64,000 nt of DNA from Enoplosus armatus (lineage: Eukaryota; Chordata; Actinopteri; Centrarchiformes; Enoplosidae). A program made the position numbers and the translations under genes. Each line of letters opens with the position of its first letter. Positions within the stretch are counted from its first letter, which is position 1. The stretch lies in the NCBI RefSeq assembly GCF_043641665.1, contig NC_092201.1:5179501-5243500 (forward strand). The letters are read 5' to 3'. The notes below the pieces were generated by a model. That model searched no databases. It was given only the letters and a program-made list of their open reading frames with translations, and had not been told where the DNA came from. Of this stretch, positions 12,661-25,446 are shown piece by piece.

Positions 12661-15600
12661 ACACTACAAGTATTCAATTTGAAAGATAATGACATTACCC
12701 CAGAAAGTGTATCCACTTATCTAAAATGGCAATACCATGCAATGAGAATTGGACAGATTGAAACTCACTGCAACCTATTTGATGTTGAGGCTCAGGTCTC
12801 GGCTGACACAGGTACAGTTTTCAAGACGTTTCATAAGAAACCCTCAAATTAAATCCAGCAGTTGTCGTTTGTGAGATGCAGGTCTGTTTTACTCTAAAGT
12901 GCATGGTGCAATGCAGCAACTGTCTCGGTCAAGTAACCCCTCACAGTGGGTTGAAAAAAAACATCTTCACCCAGAAAAGTCAGCACATCTGTTTAATTAC
13001 TTTTTTATGTTATCTCAGTCCTTTCTTTTTGTTTTATTTTCTGATAAATCCAGTTTTTTGTTGCAGCAAAGGCCCAGTTGGCCCACAGGGGTGATTAAAG
13101 TTTCTTTATCTTCAAACAAGATTACAGCTTACAGTAGTTTTTCCAAAGGTTGAAGCACTAATTCAGGTACAGCAGGTTGACTAATAATGAAGCATTTTAG
13201 AAGTGAGGCATGATGTATGTGCTGCAGTTTCAAACGTTGAAGTGAAACAGAAAAACAGTGTGACCAGTGATTTGAATCTGTCCAGTTACACGGCTATACT
13301 GGTTGACTCTGGCTAAGGGGTAAAAACAACTAATCTTGATTTTAATAATCTTGGTTCTGGAGGAGCTTTCTAAAGTCTGATGAAGTGGACTGAGTTGCAT
13401 CATGGGAAGTGTGGGATCCAAGGTCAACAGCGTGAATCCTGTGGACTTCTTCAATATAACCCAACAGGAGTGTTTTTGCTTATATGTTAAAGGTTATTGT
13501 GAAATGAATCATTTATGTAAAAACTACAGGAAGTTTCAAAAGAGAAAGCAGGCACACATGAAGATGGTCTAAACATTTACTGTGAGTATCTTTAGATAAA
13601 TCAGGTCAGACGTGTTATTTTTTTAACATTTGCGCGTTTATTAATAATAATAAGTAAACATAGTTTTTGAGGGTTACATTTTTGTGATGTGGTAATATGA
13701 ATTATTTGTACACGCATTATATTCCAGTTGTGAAGCCGCTGCAGAATGACTTGAATGAGCACATACTGTAGGGTTTCAGTGTCTTCCTCACAGAAACCAA
13801 AGACGTTCTGATTGGAGGTACATTTCTTCCAACCTGGCAACCCTGCTTGGAGTCATGATGCTAGCGTCCATGCTAATATGATTTTCACGACCTCAAATAC
13901 CAAAACACAAATAGTTGTGTCATAGTTTGCCAGTGGTGAATTGAACACTGAACACCAAATGAGCAGCAAGCGCTGACAGATCAGCTTTTCTCACAGTGTA
14001 CGCTAAATTATCTCTCAGTAGTGCTTCTGTTTATCTTGTTTTTCTCGGCTTCGCTGTGTTTCACCGTAATCCTGCTGTGTCCCAGAATCTTTCCACTGTA
14101 CAATATTAAAAGGGAAAACAGTCAGTTGTTGATTTCTCATGTTATCACCCAGTTCCACAAAATGCATGCCAGCACTTGTTTGATTCCTCCACACACAAGA
14201 GAAATTTTGCAGTGTCATTTTTTTTCCCCCGGTTGTTTTGATAAACTGCATATTCTCCCACCACAGAAAACTTCAGGCTCTTTTCTCATTTTCCACTTCT
14301 ACCTATCAGTTTACTGAAGAAAAAATGCATGTCAGTTTATTTGCCTCGGCTCTCCCTTACCTCCCCCCTCCTTACTTTCTCCTCCTCCCTCCTCAGTTGT
14401 GTTTGCTTTGTTTTTGCAATGCGCTCCAGTGCGCAGGAAGATGCTTTGGTTGCTCAAGGTTAGATTGTTATACTGATCAACAAAGAGCGAGTGCATGTTT
14501 CCTTTTGTTTGACATGAGCAGCACACCTCCCCAGACAAATATACAGTGCACTCACACACAGACATACACACAAATGTGCATCAAAGGCAGACACACAGCT
14601 TTTATTGTTGGGCTGGCAAATGACCGGCTGTCCAGGCCCAGAAAGGACTGAATTCAATAGTGTCAGGTCTCAAAAGCCGGTTCTGTTTTGGATCTGGTTC
14701 CACGTTAAATTCCACATTTGCTAATCTCTGGGGCTGACAAGTCACTTATCAGATCGTCCAGCACACAAAGAGCAATGTACAAAACATTCACAGGTGGGAG
14801 GCATGTTATTTTTAGCTGCCGCTAACCGCCGCTTGACAATAACAGCTAACATCACTGGCAGCAGATTATATGACATGTAGCCACATTCTTTGAGTAACTT
14901 GCCCAAAGCTCAAAATGAAACTTGGTTAATCTGTTGACTGTACTCAGGTAACGATTAATCATGAGTGGACTGTATGTTTTTACAGTTCAAGTCAACAGAC
15001 CCTTCGTTAGTGAAACAATCTAGCTTATCATGTCACCTTCAGTAGCCTTTGCTTTGGTCTCCACCAACTCCTGAGGGAGACACTTGGCTCTTTAGCTGCT
15101 AAATTCTCCACTCTGTTCACCAGCTAGTCGCTAACTTTGTCAGTTTGCCGTTTGGTGCTGGGCAGGTAGCATGCAGTGACTTTATAGGAGCTTTTCTGCT
15201 TGAAACAGCTGCCTGCTGCTGCTGGAAACTGTGCTTATGCCAAAACAGTAAAAGTTTCAGGCTGTAAAACCAAAGCAATGAGCTGAAAGAAGCTAAAACA
15301 CCTCATAAAGCTGAGGGGACCTGCAGAGTCTACAAGCGACCCCTTTCACATTACATTTTGATCCATTGTTAAAATATAAATATTGATTAGTGCAGCTTCA
15401 ATCTCATGAATTTAATAGTCCTAAATCAGGACCTCCAGTATTTGGAGCAAGTAGCTCAAAAACTAAGGTATGCAAATGTGAGTAAACTGCTACACCTATT
15501 ATTTCAACATGACAGATACACATACATTTAATAAACATTACATATCTCGTGATGTTCATGTTCAGGTTCTAGCAAGTTGTGAACTTTATGTAGACTAATA

Positions 15601-16580
15601 CTCAAAACTGTAGTGTTTCTGCCTCTTCAGCCCAAAAAGAAGATTACAATCTCATCTGAACCTTTGAGTTTATGTTATTTATAGCTTTAACCAAATCTAA
15701 CCATATTTGATAAGGAATTCAAAAGAATTCAGTCGTGATAATTGGATAACCCCAGCGCCAGTGTTAAGTGTCCAACATGTCTGCTCTAGCAGCCATGTTT
15801 GTGCTCAGAAACAGAAAGGCTAATTCCCTGAGGCAACACACACCTGTCACCTGAGTGTGGTGTATATGTCTGGTTTCATTAGTCTTTTGTCACACAGACC
15901 CACCTGCTCACACATATCTGAACACACACACACATGCTGTAAGAATGTGATTGAATTCTGTCAGCGGTTTTGTTACAAGTCTTATTTTTGGATACGTGGG
16001 CTGATGTTTGTGTCTTGAGTTTGCAGCAAGCGTTCGTCTCAGCAGGTTATTTACTCGTGGCCTGTTTACTGGATAATAGCATGACTTTCAGCAAGACATA
16101 GAGTGTGTAATTTGCTACATGTGCATGTTGGTGGTCGCGCTGCTGCACATTTGCGACTCTCCACAGACAGACGGGCCTGTTTTGTGTACTGTAACAGCGG
16201 AGATTAGACCATCATCTCTGCAGGGAGACTGAGCCAGTGTTTGAGATGACTGGCAGTGATGTTGAGGCTTGAGTGATGGCATCTGTAGGGACTTGATGAG
16301 AGCCAATTATGAGCCAATTATGCTGATTAATGGGATTATAGCTAGTACCTCTCCTGGTAGATACTCACACATGAAAATAGATTCTTTCCTTCTCAAACTG
16401 CAGCAGATGAATGCAATTTCACTCATTCTTCCCTCACTGCTTAACAATACATGCTCTCCTGATTGAGAGTAGACGCTTTGCGAATGAAATAATTTTTTTT
16501 TGCTGATTTTGAAGCAGAGCTACTATCCGTGAACAGTAAGGCTTAAATGATCAGTAAGCGCCTTCTGGCTGTTTTTTCCT
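12660..16580 (+). other. magi2 intron: no gene seen
   Basis: AT-rich intronic sequence with many stops in all frames. The only interspersed element I recognise is the minus-strand family-A repeat at about 15040-15420. A pyrimidine-rich patch occurs at 14340-14400. No splice-flanked open frame resembling a known domain was seen. Confidence 0.55.
15040..15420 (-). repeat. Family A interspersed repeat, copy 2
   Basis: Read on the minus strand it shows CTTTCAGCTCATTG, CCAGCAGCAGCAGGCAGCTG, ACTGACAAAGTTAGCGACTA, TTTAGCAGCTAAAGAGCCA and CCCTCAGGAGTTGGTGGAGA, collinear with copies 1 and 3. It has no coding frame. Confidence 0.7.
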
Positions 16581-16587
16581 CCGTGCA

Positions 16588-17035
16588 GTTTGCCTTTGCT
16601 TCTCCTCGGAGCGTCTCAGAAACCTTAAAAGTAATGTTGGTCTGTTGGGCATTAGAGGCTCAGCTCACGTTTGGAAGCGGAGCCCTCTGACAGAGAAACA
16701 AGGATGGCAGAGAGTGGCCCTGTCCTCACATCTCCTCTATCCACTCCCACTGCCTGGGGTCTGCTTGAGAGGAATGAGCTCTCCACAGTGCAACGCCTCG
16801 CTCATACAGAGAGACGTCTGGCGGGGTCTTACCTGTCTGTGGGACTTTATGTAGGTTGTGCAGACATGTTGGTCAAGTCTGTGCTTTCATTCCTTTGTGC
16901 CAGTGAGAGCATCACACCCTCATACAGGCCAGTGATATGTGGCCTGTTCTCCTGCCAAGCCACAGAAGCTCTGCCAGCAGTCATGTCTGTTAACCAACAT
17001 CCAAAGCTCCTCTGCTGCCTACTCCAATATTCATG
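16588..17035 (+). repeat. Dispersed duplicate P, copy 1
   Basis: Collinear with 26815-27248. From 16901 to 17031 the two copies differ at only three positions in 131. Similarity drops upstream, with small indels near 16770-16800. Positions 16671-16710 are present in the other copy as their reverse complement. A shared short open frame (around PSYRPVICGLFSCQ) exists in both, but the inversion and indels break it elsewhere, so it is unlikely to be coding. Element type is unknown; no terminal inverted repeats or poly-A tail were seen. Confidence 0.8.
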
Positions 17036-17216
17036 AGACAAGAAATACAAAAAACAATACAAAAAATGAAATGGGAGCCGCAATTTAGTGGAAACATGTT
17101 GTGTGTCTGAATGTTTTAAGAGTGACCAAATCTGGATTTAGTGTGTGTGCTTGTCCCCATACAAATTAGTGACAACCCTGCTGCTTTTTCACTTTGCCAA
17201 TCTGGCATTGCAACCA

Positions 17217-18390
17217 GGGATGCATCGATTGTATTTCTCCTAATTCTAAAAACTCACAGTACTGATTGATTCGGAGGACACATCCGATACCAGAGCTCTT
17301 TTCTCTCTCTCTCTCAGTTTAGCATCTGGGATCATTCTTAATGAGACTACACCTACACATTATCATTTCTTCTTAACTACAAGTGGAAATGCTCATGCAC
17401 TAATGAACCCTGATCCAGGACCTTCATACTACGTATCATATTCTGGTTGGCTGGGTTGGAACCCAAAACATTTAATTCATTCAGGAAGTCATAACATTTG
17501 TTATAGAAAGGATTTGAGTTTACATATTTATTTGGTTGCTTTTTGTCCAAAGCAACATACAATCCAAGCCACAGTAGATCAAAGAGAAGCTGCAGAGAAA
17601 AAGTGCCCTAAACTCTGAGCTCCATCTTCCACGTGACACATTTACCGCATTGTTGCAGGCGCATGAAGCAAGACATAAGTGCATAGCTAATGAGACGTTT
17701 TTTTAATAGTAAGATGGAGAAAGCAAAGTATGTGGGAGCCGTGCTGTTGGCTGCTTTATAGGCGAGCAATAATGACTTTATGCTAAGACGAAGTTTAGGG
17801 TTCCAACTAACGATTATTGTTCTTATCGGTAACATTAACATTAAGTCCCCCCATTTAGTATTGATTTGCAGCACATAAACATTGAATAAATGGTTTAAAA
17901 CACACTATAATGTAGTTGTAAGTAGACATACGCGTTTTTAATGTATTATTATACATATAGTTAATATAATATAGTTAATATAGTAAAACACAGCTGTAAT
18001 TATAATAAATATGTCTTCATTAGATAAGTTATAAACGATGACAAATATTGTACATTGACAAACACTTAAATGTCCTTACAGCTGCTTTACACTGCTTGTT
18101 TTCACTGCTTATAAACGCTAAATGGGGGGTATTAACATTTTCATATCAATTGCCTGAAATGTAAGATAATGCTGAAAAATGTCTGTCACAATTTCCCAGG
18201 ACCCAATCTTCACATTGCTTGTTTTGTCTGAGCAACAGTCAGAAACCGTTTCAGGACTTTAGGATTAACTCTATAACCATGTTGGCTGAAACACAGTATT
18301 TTAATGTGGATCAGAGACGTCTGGCCAAAACCCAATTTGTTTATTAAGGTCAGTATTGGCACTGGTGCATCTTTGCATCACTAATTGTAC
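17217..18390 (+). mobile_element. hAT-like element relic with a second repeat nested inside
   Basis: The left end CAGGGATGCATCGATTG and the right end GGCACTGGTGCATCTTTGCAT resemble the imperfect terminal inverted repeats (CAGGGATGCACCGAT...) of fish hAT elements. Between them, from about 17802, lies sequence of another hAT-like family (see separate entry). No transposase frame remains. Pairing of the two ends as one element is inferred. Confidence 0.4.
17802..18300 (+). mobile_element. hAT-like family H repeat, copy 1 (degraded)
   Basis: Begins with TTCCAACTAACGATTATTGT and later has TGTCACAATTTCCCAGGACC, CACATTGCTTGTTTTGTCTG and GCAACAGTCAGAAACC. These blocks are shared with the repeats near 42.7, 47.1 and 52.1 kb. 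The family is a very common non-autonomous DNA element of percomorph fish with ends of the CAGGGCTGCAACTAACGAT type. The middle part is AT-rich and diverged. Confidence 0.5.
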
Positions 18391-20004
18391 CATGAAACAT
18401 TTTTAGTATCTTAATTAAATAAATCAGTCATTGTGTCTTGTAATAGATATAATTAAAGCTAAAAATATACTTTTTTATCCTCCAGTTGCAGCTGGAGCAG
18501 GAGTGCATGATTTAATCCACGTCTTGAATAGTGCATTGTGAGCCCACAGCAGAACAGCAGTGTGTGGAGGAGCATGTCTGAACCATGAGCATTGTGAACA
18601 GCGTAACAGGGTGTTTAGCTGCAGGCTACATCCATTATTGATGCTTACATGATGGCCGGACGCCTCTCAGGTGAGCGAGTGTAACTCTGGCCTCAGCTAC
18701 TCACACACACAGATTTGCAAAGGTTGATGGGAGTGTTTCAGCGTGTGACATCAGACAGATGAGGAAACATCAGAATCTACACCTGCACATGTCTCAGTGA
18801 TATGTCTTGTGGTCTGGAGAAACACGTCTCTGGTCTGATTTTGTGTGTTTGTGTGGGTGTGCTCCATCTATCCTTCTAAGAGACGTACCCACGGCGTGAC
18901 TCATTTAGGCACCGGGCAGCTCAGAGCACACACTCCCCCTAATCTCCACGCTCCCTGGAGCAGAGAAAATGGCTGCAGTTAGCCAATTAGAGCGCTGGGA
19001 CTGGATTAGGTGCACAACCATTGTGCTTGGGAAGGAACAACACTGATAGAAGATGCGTGTACAAGAAGTCTTACAGCAAAACATGTACAAGCTGACTTGT
19101 ACAACTATCTAGACACATGCACAGCTTATACTTGTATGCACCCACACAAAAAAAATCATACATAGAAAAAAAAACAATGCACTGAAGGGAAGGAGGTGTT
19201 GTTTTTATAAAGAAAGGCTAACAAAGCAGCAGAATCAATGCTTCTAGAAGCGAACAAGTAGAAGCAGCCTGCGGAGGACACTTTGATGATCCAACCAAAG
19301 TGTATGGTGCGGTAAACAGGTACAATACAGCCTCCATCTGCTGAATTCAGCATTCCCTCCCAGAAATGGAAACATAATGCTCCGTGGTTCAGAGACCGTT
19401 AGCAGCCTGCTGATATTTGAAGCAAAAAAAAAAGAGGAGCGTGCAGGTGAAAGAAGCAGGGAGAATGTGCTGCAGTCAAATAGTATGTGACACCAAGCAG
19501 GCCACCGTATTCTGTTTGCTTTGCTTCCTCAGCTTTATCTGTGTCTCAGCTAATTATGCTAGGCTCCTTTATTCCTTTGTTTTGCTTTCTCCTTGTCTCC
19601 GTCTTTCACCACCCCTTCCTTTTCTTTTTTTTTCAGGAAAAAGCAGATTTAATTCAAACTAAGCCCAACCAGAAAGCGCTTTGATAATTCTGCCTCTTCC
19701 TCTCCCCTCCTCCCCGTCTCTCTCTCTATCCCCCAATGCCTATATTTAGATGGGTGACTTTACTTAACAAATAGGTCAAAGCTGTTGAGAAATACACAAG
19801 AAGATCACATCGAGCGGGATTCCTCACAACTCTTCCGGAGGCTTAAGCCAAGCCTGACTGGTTGGCCTCGTTTTTTTTGTCTTGCTGTACAGCATGTGTC
19901 ATGTCTCTTGTGTGGAGAGATTCAGGTTGAATCCAGGGTCCAAACATAAATCTCCTACTGTATCGCTAGCCTAATCTCTGTCATTATATCCTCGTTTCTC
20001 AACA

Positions 20005-20106
20005 GCTGCCAAGACGCACAGCCAAATCCAGCCAGAAGTGACTGACAAAAGGGAGATCAGTATCCTGGAATGGCCCAGTCAGAACCCAGACCTTAATCCT
20101 GTAGAA
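20005..20106 (+). pseudogene. Tc1-type transposase fragment (DDE domain end)
   Basis: The frame reads KTHSQ...ISILEWPSQNPDLNPVE. The block EWPSQNPDLNPVE is the diagnostic signature around the last catalytic acidic residues of Tc1/mariner transposases, where the family has WPSQSPDLNPIE. The usual following NLW..L is lost to a frameshift after GTAGAAA, and the upstream domains are absent, so only about 30 codons of a cut-and-paste transposase survive. This is a dead relic inside the magi2 intron. Confidence 0.75.
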
Positions 20107-20232
20107 ACATCTGCGAACTATAGAGCAGCACTCATACATGTCCCCTCTGTAATTCTGAGAAACATTTGCCTCTATGCTGTTTTTAAAATTTTGCTTTTGT
20201 TCACTGTTATCTTCTTGTGAGATATCTGCATA

Positions 20233-20252
20233 CACACACACACACACACACA
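20233..20252 (+). repeat. (CA)n microsatellite
   Basis: About 10 CA units. Confidence 0.85.
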
Positions 20253-20559
20253 CTTGGATTACCAAGCGAAGGCTTGGTGCGCTACATAGAGGGGAAGCAT
20301 TGACGTCAGTTTTTCACGTGTTGCAAAGCCCCTCATCACCGCTGAGACAAAACAAACCTGCTATAGCTGCAAATGAGTGGGGAGAGTTAAGGTGGAAAAC
20401 AAAGTAATATGTAGAAAAATAACAGGACGACCGGCTTGGCAGTTGGCTGATTTTATCTTCTGTCAACATGCATGAAACATAGTTCATCTAGACATGTGCC
20501 ACGGTGCGTTTTAATGTATTATGGCTGTGTGCTGCATAGGTATTATATTGTTTTATGCG

Positions 20560-20720
20560 TCCTGTGCCTAATTATTGTGCGCGGATTTGATTAGATGGAC
20601 TCATCTGAGGCGAACTAATCTGTAATCATGTCGTAAGGCTGCAGTGCGTTCACCACGACAACACAGTCGTCATTGCCACGCAGAGATGTCTTTCTACTCC
20701 TCTTGTATATTGGGTGGCCG
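20560..20720 (+). promoter_or_regulatory. Conserved non-coding candidate
   Basis: Unique sequence with CCTAATTATTGTGC, GATTTGATTAGATGG and CTAATCTGTAATCATG, a run of homeodomain and TALE-like cores, followed by balanced sequence to GGGTGGCCGATAAAAAGG. Status is inferred from motif density only. Confidence 0.28.
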
Positions 20721-23700
20721 ATAAAAAGGAAAAAAGTATGGGATATGGCTTCATATCAGCTGTATGTTTGTATTTCTTACAGCTATTACTCCTCACTTGA
20801 GATGAAGATTCAATAGCGAGAGCAGCTTTTGTTTTCCACGTGAGGATGCTTTCTTGAGTCTGCCGTAGCTACTCTCACATTTGCTGTCCTTTACCCATCA
20901 ACTTCAACCCACACACGACACGCAGCACATCATCATCATGAGGGCGTATTTGCAGGGCCGGGGTCGTTGTTTTCCCCAAATTATTGGAATTCAAGCAGAG
21001 GATCTTGAAAATTGGCCGAGCTTGAAGGCGAATCAGCTCTGAAGAGTTTGCTCACTTACACAAACAGAAACACAGATGCCTTTTGTTTTCAATGGTCTTG
21101 TCATTAATTAATTTGGCGCCTGAGGACGATTAACAATTGAAACATTTGAAAGGTTTTGTAGAGTTTTGAGGCTCAATCTAACTGGAACAAAATGGCCTCT
21201 CAGTGTTACTTTTTGTTTAAGGTGTGAAATTGACACACAGCGTCACACACGTCGGACGTGAGCGGAGGTTATCATATTCATCCGTTTTTCCCTTTCCCTG
21301 CCCCTCCGTCCTTCTCGTCCCCCTCTCTCCTCTGGTGGCCGCCGGCTCTCTGTGGAGGGAGCAGTCGAAAGCTTTAGTCCAATAGGCTTTAATGTCACCG
21401 TTGGCTCCTGTGACATTTGTGCTCAAAGGCTATTTTTCACTTGATACCAACTGACTGTTGACAAAACTGAGAGAGACACCGTGGCAGCGAGCATGCCACT
21501 GACTGGTGCGCGCTCGTGTGTGTGTGTGTGTGTGTGCACGTGCTCGCCTGTCCATCTACAGCCTCTGATATTAGTATTCAGAGCTGGTAGCTTCCTGACA
21601 CTATGTTCCTTCACGCCTCTCCTAGAGGATTTCCGACACTCTCTTTCTCTGTCTGTCTCTCTCTATCTCCGTCTCTCTTCCTCTCCTCACACGGCCTGCT
21701 TCCAGACACCAGCAGCCTACGTTTCTTTCTTCCACATTGCCATGGAGACAGACGTGATGTCAGTGCCGGTCTGCGGAGGGTTTGTCAGACTATAAACTAA
21801 TTTCTTCTCCGTAATCAGCATCAGCCAAAAGATTATTAAAGAGCACATTACCTATGTGGACCACCTGGCGCAAAAATCAAATGTTTTCTCAAGGCCCAGC
21901 AATCGATAAACTCCCAGATGGAACAAGACATCTTATTTGGCTACCTTTAGCAGCGAGGGGAGCCAGCCGTCGGTCACGTGTTATTTAGAAATGTTGTGGA
22001 AAAGGATGATTTGCAACAAGCACAGGTGGCAGAGCGAAATTATGTTCGATTCTGAGGAGCAGAAGGCAGGACAGACACAAGGCGACTGAACAGGATTTCA
22101 TTCTTTCATTCATTTTCATTCTTCTGTTGTAAAACTACACACACACTTGACAAGAAGTTCCATTTGGGGATTACACACACATATACTAGAAGGTTAAGAC
22201 TGGATTCACACGCCGTGCGACAGCCAAATCTGCTTCGACAACACTGAACCCTGCAAAGAGTGCAACACTAGAAAACCACATCTTCTTTTAGGATGATTAA
22301 ATCTTATGTAATCCTGTCAAAGATAAAGTTCTTGTCAGGCACCATTTGCATTTGATTGTTGCACTAAGGTAACTGGTGTTGATAATTCTCAATTAGATAT
22401 TCAATCCATGTGTAAGATAGTTGCATTTTCACACTAATGTTTAACTAACATCTTTAAAGACGATTTTAGATGGCCTTGCTTTTTCAGATGAATCTTAAAA
22501 CAACACAGCGTTTTTGTCCTTTTGTTGAGTTGGTTAAAAGCACAGTCTTTACTGCTAAAATGACATGTTTGAGTAAGGGCCCATTATGACCAAAAGGTTA
22601 CAGGAACTTGGGAATCAGAGGAACTCAGGAAATAAATTAGGAACTCAAAAGTCCCTTTTGCACATTCTGTTGAGGGTCTGATGGTTATTTATTACTCTTT
22701 TCCACTGGCTTTGTTTTAACATCGTCGCACTCATTCACTCCCTCTCTCTATTGTTCTCTATATTAGTTGAAGCCAACGTCAAAGTCTAACTTTGTTTTTA
22801 ACCTTAATAAACAACAAGAAATGTCCACCCCTCGTCCTACTTCTACTACTGGCACCTTTTACTTCCCTATTTTGTGAATGGGGAGTGGTTTGAAGCTTCC
22901 CTACAGAAAGAAGCAGAGGAAGTCACTCTTTCTGGTCCTTAATTGTCTGTAATTAAAAGACAACTCATTGAGTTTATCTTTATCCTGAATTTTTGATTTT
23001 CCATTGCTTATTTCAAGTCTTTTTCTAGTTTTGAGGTCATATCATGTTTTTAGTGGCCTATTTTTAGGAATTCTTGTAAAATAATTGTTTTGTATTCCAC
23101 TGGCTTAAATCTTTGTTTGATACTAGCAAATATCTCTAGATTATAGAATATTTAGCTTTTGTGTTGAAGGGGACTTTTGCAGTGAACCAGAACAGGCATG
23201 AAAATGAAATATTTCTATTCTTCCCTCACGATTAGTTGAGCCAATGAACAGCTTCTAGCAGTGGAGGTCATAAAATCCATCATGTGTCAAGTAATTGTTA
23301 TGGTCACAACTGGCTTGGAGAGGAAGCGATTAAAGCCCTTAACGCTCTCACACCTCATATTCATCCATATGCCTGCCCCCAAACCACCACCACCCCGGTC
23401 TGATCTTTAAAATGAGTCTTGATGGCCAAATAGTGGATATAATCAGCCTAAATGTCATGTAATGTCTCCCCAGCCTTACAGAAGGTAATTGCACACTCCG
23501 CCGCTGGGTTTCAGGTGCCGAGCTAAAGATGTTACCTACAATCAAAAAGCAGTGGCACTGCACTCAAGACTAAATTAGGAGCCACCATATGTAGGGAACA
23601 ATGTCTTCAGAAAAGAGGCCTTATTCAGCTGAGAAACTGGATATTTTTAGATCTTTATGTTAATTTCCCCTGATTTATTTCTAATTATAATGTTTAATAA

Positions 23701-25086
23701 TTTAAATACTTTTATACACATGTATGTTGGATGCTAATGTTATCCTCAGTGCTATTTATTCCTCTATCTGGTAAGTGCAATGCAGTTGCTATTGATATTA
23801 ATGCTGTGAACATGGCCAGATAACGTCGCCATTAAGTGTGACAGAAATGCTGTTGATGCTTGTGTTTGTTTAATGGGATCACAGGATCAAACAGCAGCAG
23901 CGGCATTGTTAGCTAATCAAGACCATATACTCTATGCATACGGAGTCTGCACTTGTATAAATAAATAATGAAGACTTTGCTTTCTGGAGAAACAACTGCA
24001 TTGGTAGCTTGTTTAAACGCTTACAATGACCCGTGTTTACATTCAGAGGCAGAGCTGGAAGTAGTTTGTGGCCTCTCATCTGTTTCATTTCAATCACAGA
24101 GCTAAACCTCAGTGTGTCTGAAACCCAAGAGGCCAGTTATTGTTGTTCTGAACACTCCTCTCATCATCTGGATGATAACAATACTCTGTTTGTTGCACAA
24201 TAAAAAAAGTTCCCCAAGTTGTGACTCGCTTTTTAATCCAACCTGAACCCAAATCAAAATTAGATTATCAGTTATTTGTCTGTATTGCTATTTATAGCTT
24301 TTCTTTCGCCTTACAAATCGGCTTTATAGCTACATGGATAGTTGGGAAACCTGTTTAAAAATATTTTTATTGTACAGCAGACATAATTTCTTTTCGCCCA
24401 CATGGTTAGAATAATCTTTGAGGTTTCAGGAAATGTCGTCAGAAAAGCGGTATTTTCAAACGACATTGTGGGTTTCTCAAAGATCGCCAGGTATTTCTCT
24501 TTCACAGAAAAACAATCTCAGCTCTGTGACTCCAGTGCGATGGTATTACAGCCAGGCGTACATTCTTACACGTCATTTGTTGTCCCATCTCCCCTAATCT
24601 CCTAAAACAGCCAAAGTTGATGTCTTTTAATCATCTAAACTTCACCATCTCTGTCCAACCAGCAGAACACTGATGTGGGTCATTTGGAAGTCAAACAACC
24701 TGAAGTATGTTGTTGTTTAGGCACGGAGACGTGAATGGACACAGACATACTCTTACGTAGTAGGCAAATGCACTGTTAACACACACACACAAGGCTATTA
24801 AGTCACACACACACAGTATGCCTACACACACACACATACTGAGGAGGAATTTAGGCCATTGCCATAGTGATGTGGACTGCTGACTGACTGAAGATGAGGG
24901 TCCGTGAGGATTACTGCTCAGAGGTTTCTCTGATGACAGTGTGTGCAGGAGGGTGTGGGGCAGACGTTGCATGCATTGTGTATATTTGCGTGCGGGTGTG
25001 TTGCAGCTTAGGTGGTAACGATGAATATATGCTGCTCTTCATCACTCCTGTGAGTTGATTCAACCCTCTGCTGTTCTATGATGAGC

Positions 25087-25128
25087 CCACACACACACAC
25101 ACACTCTCTCTCTCACACACACACACTT
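25087..25128 (+). repeat. Compound (CA)n/(CT)n microsatellite
   Basis: CA run, then CTCTCTCTCT, then a second CA run. Confidence 0.9.
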
Positions 25129-25310
25129 ATTATTTTAGACACTTGAAGGGTTTGCAGCACGCTCAGGCGTTGCACACACATTGTGCACATGTACAAACAC
25201 AAAGTAAAAGTGAATGCAGACAGGTGGATATGGCAGCTTACAAGCAACAGAATAGAATAGACTGAATACTCCAGTATCTTTGTCTTTATGTGTTTGAACT
25301 TCAGAGTAAC

Positions 25311-25446
25311 AGTTCGACATTTTGTGACATATGCTTATTTGCTTTCTCGCCGAGAGTTAGATGACAAGATCGATTCCACTCTTGCTTACGAGAGTGGAAT
25401 CGATCTTCTCATCTAAAAGCGAATAAGTGCGCAAATGTCTGAACTA
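25311..25446. repeat. Near-palindromic foldback element (family B)
   Basis: The left part (25311-25383) and right part (25389-25445) are inverted copies of each other. The inner arms match closely around AAGATCGATTCCACTCT / AGAGTGGAATCGATCTT, with a loop of only a few bases. The outer arms match through AGTTC.GACATTT and CTTATT.GCTTT, and the right arm lacks about 11 bases (CTCGCCGAGAG). The arm sequence is the same as the end of the longer element at 47295-47603, so this copy seems to be two termini joined with the middle missing. Confidence 0.8.

Noticed and set aside
16645..17036. Similar open frames at 16.7 and 26.9 kb sharing a peptide block
   Set aside because: Similarity follows from duplicated DNA. 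The inversion and indels break the frame and there is no known domain, so no conserved protein is implied.
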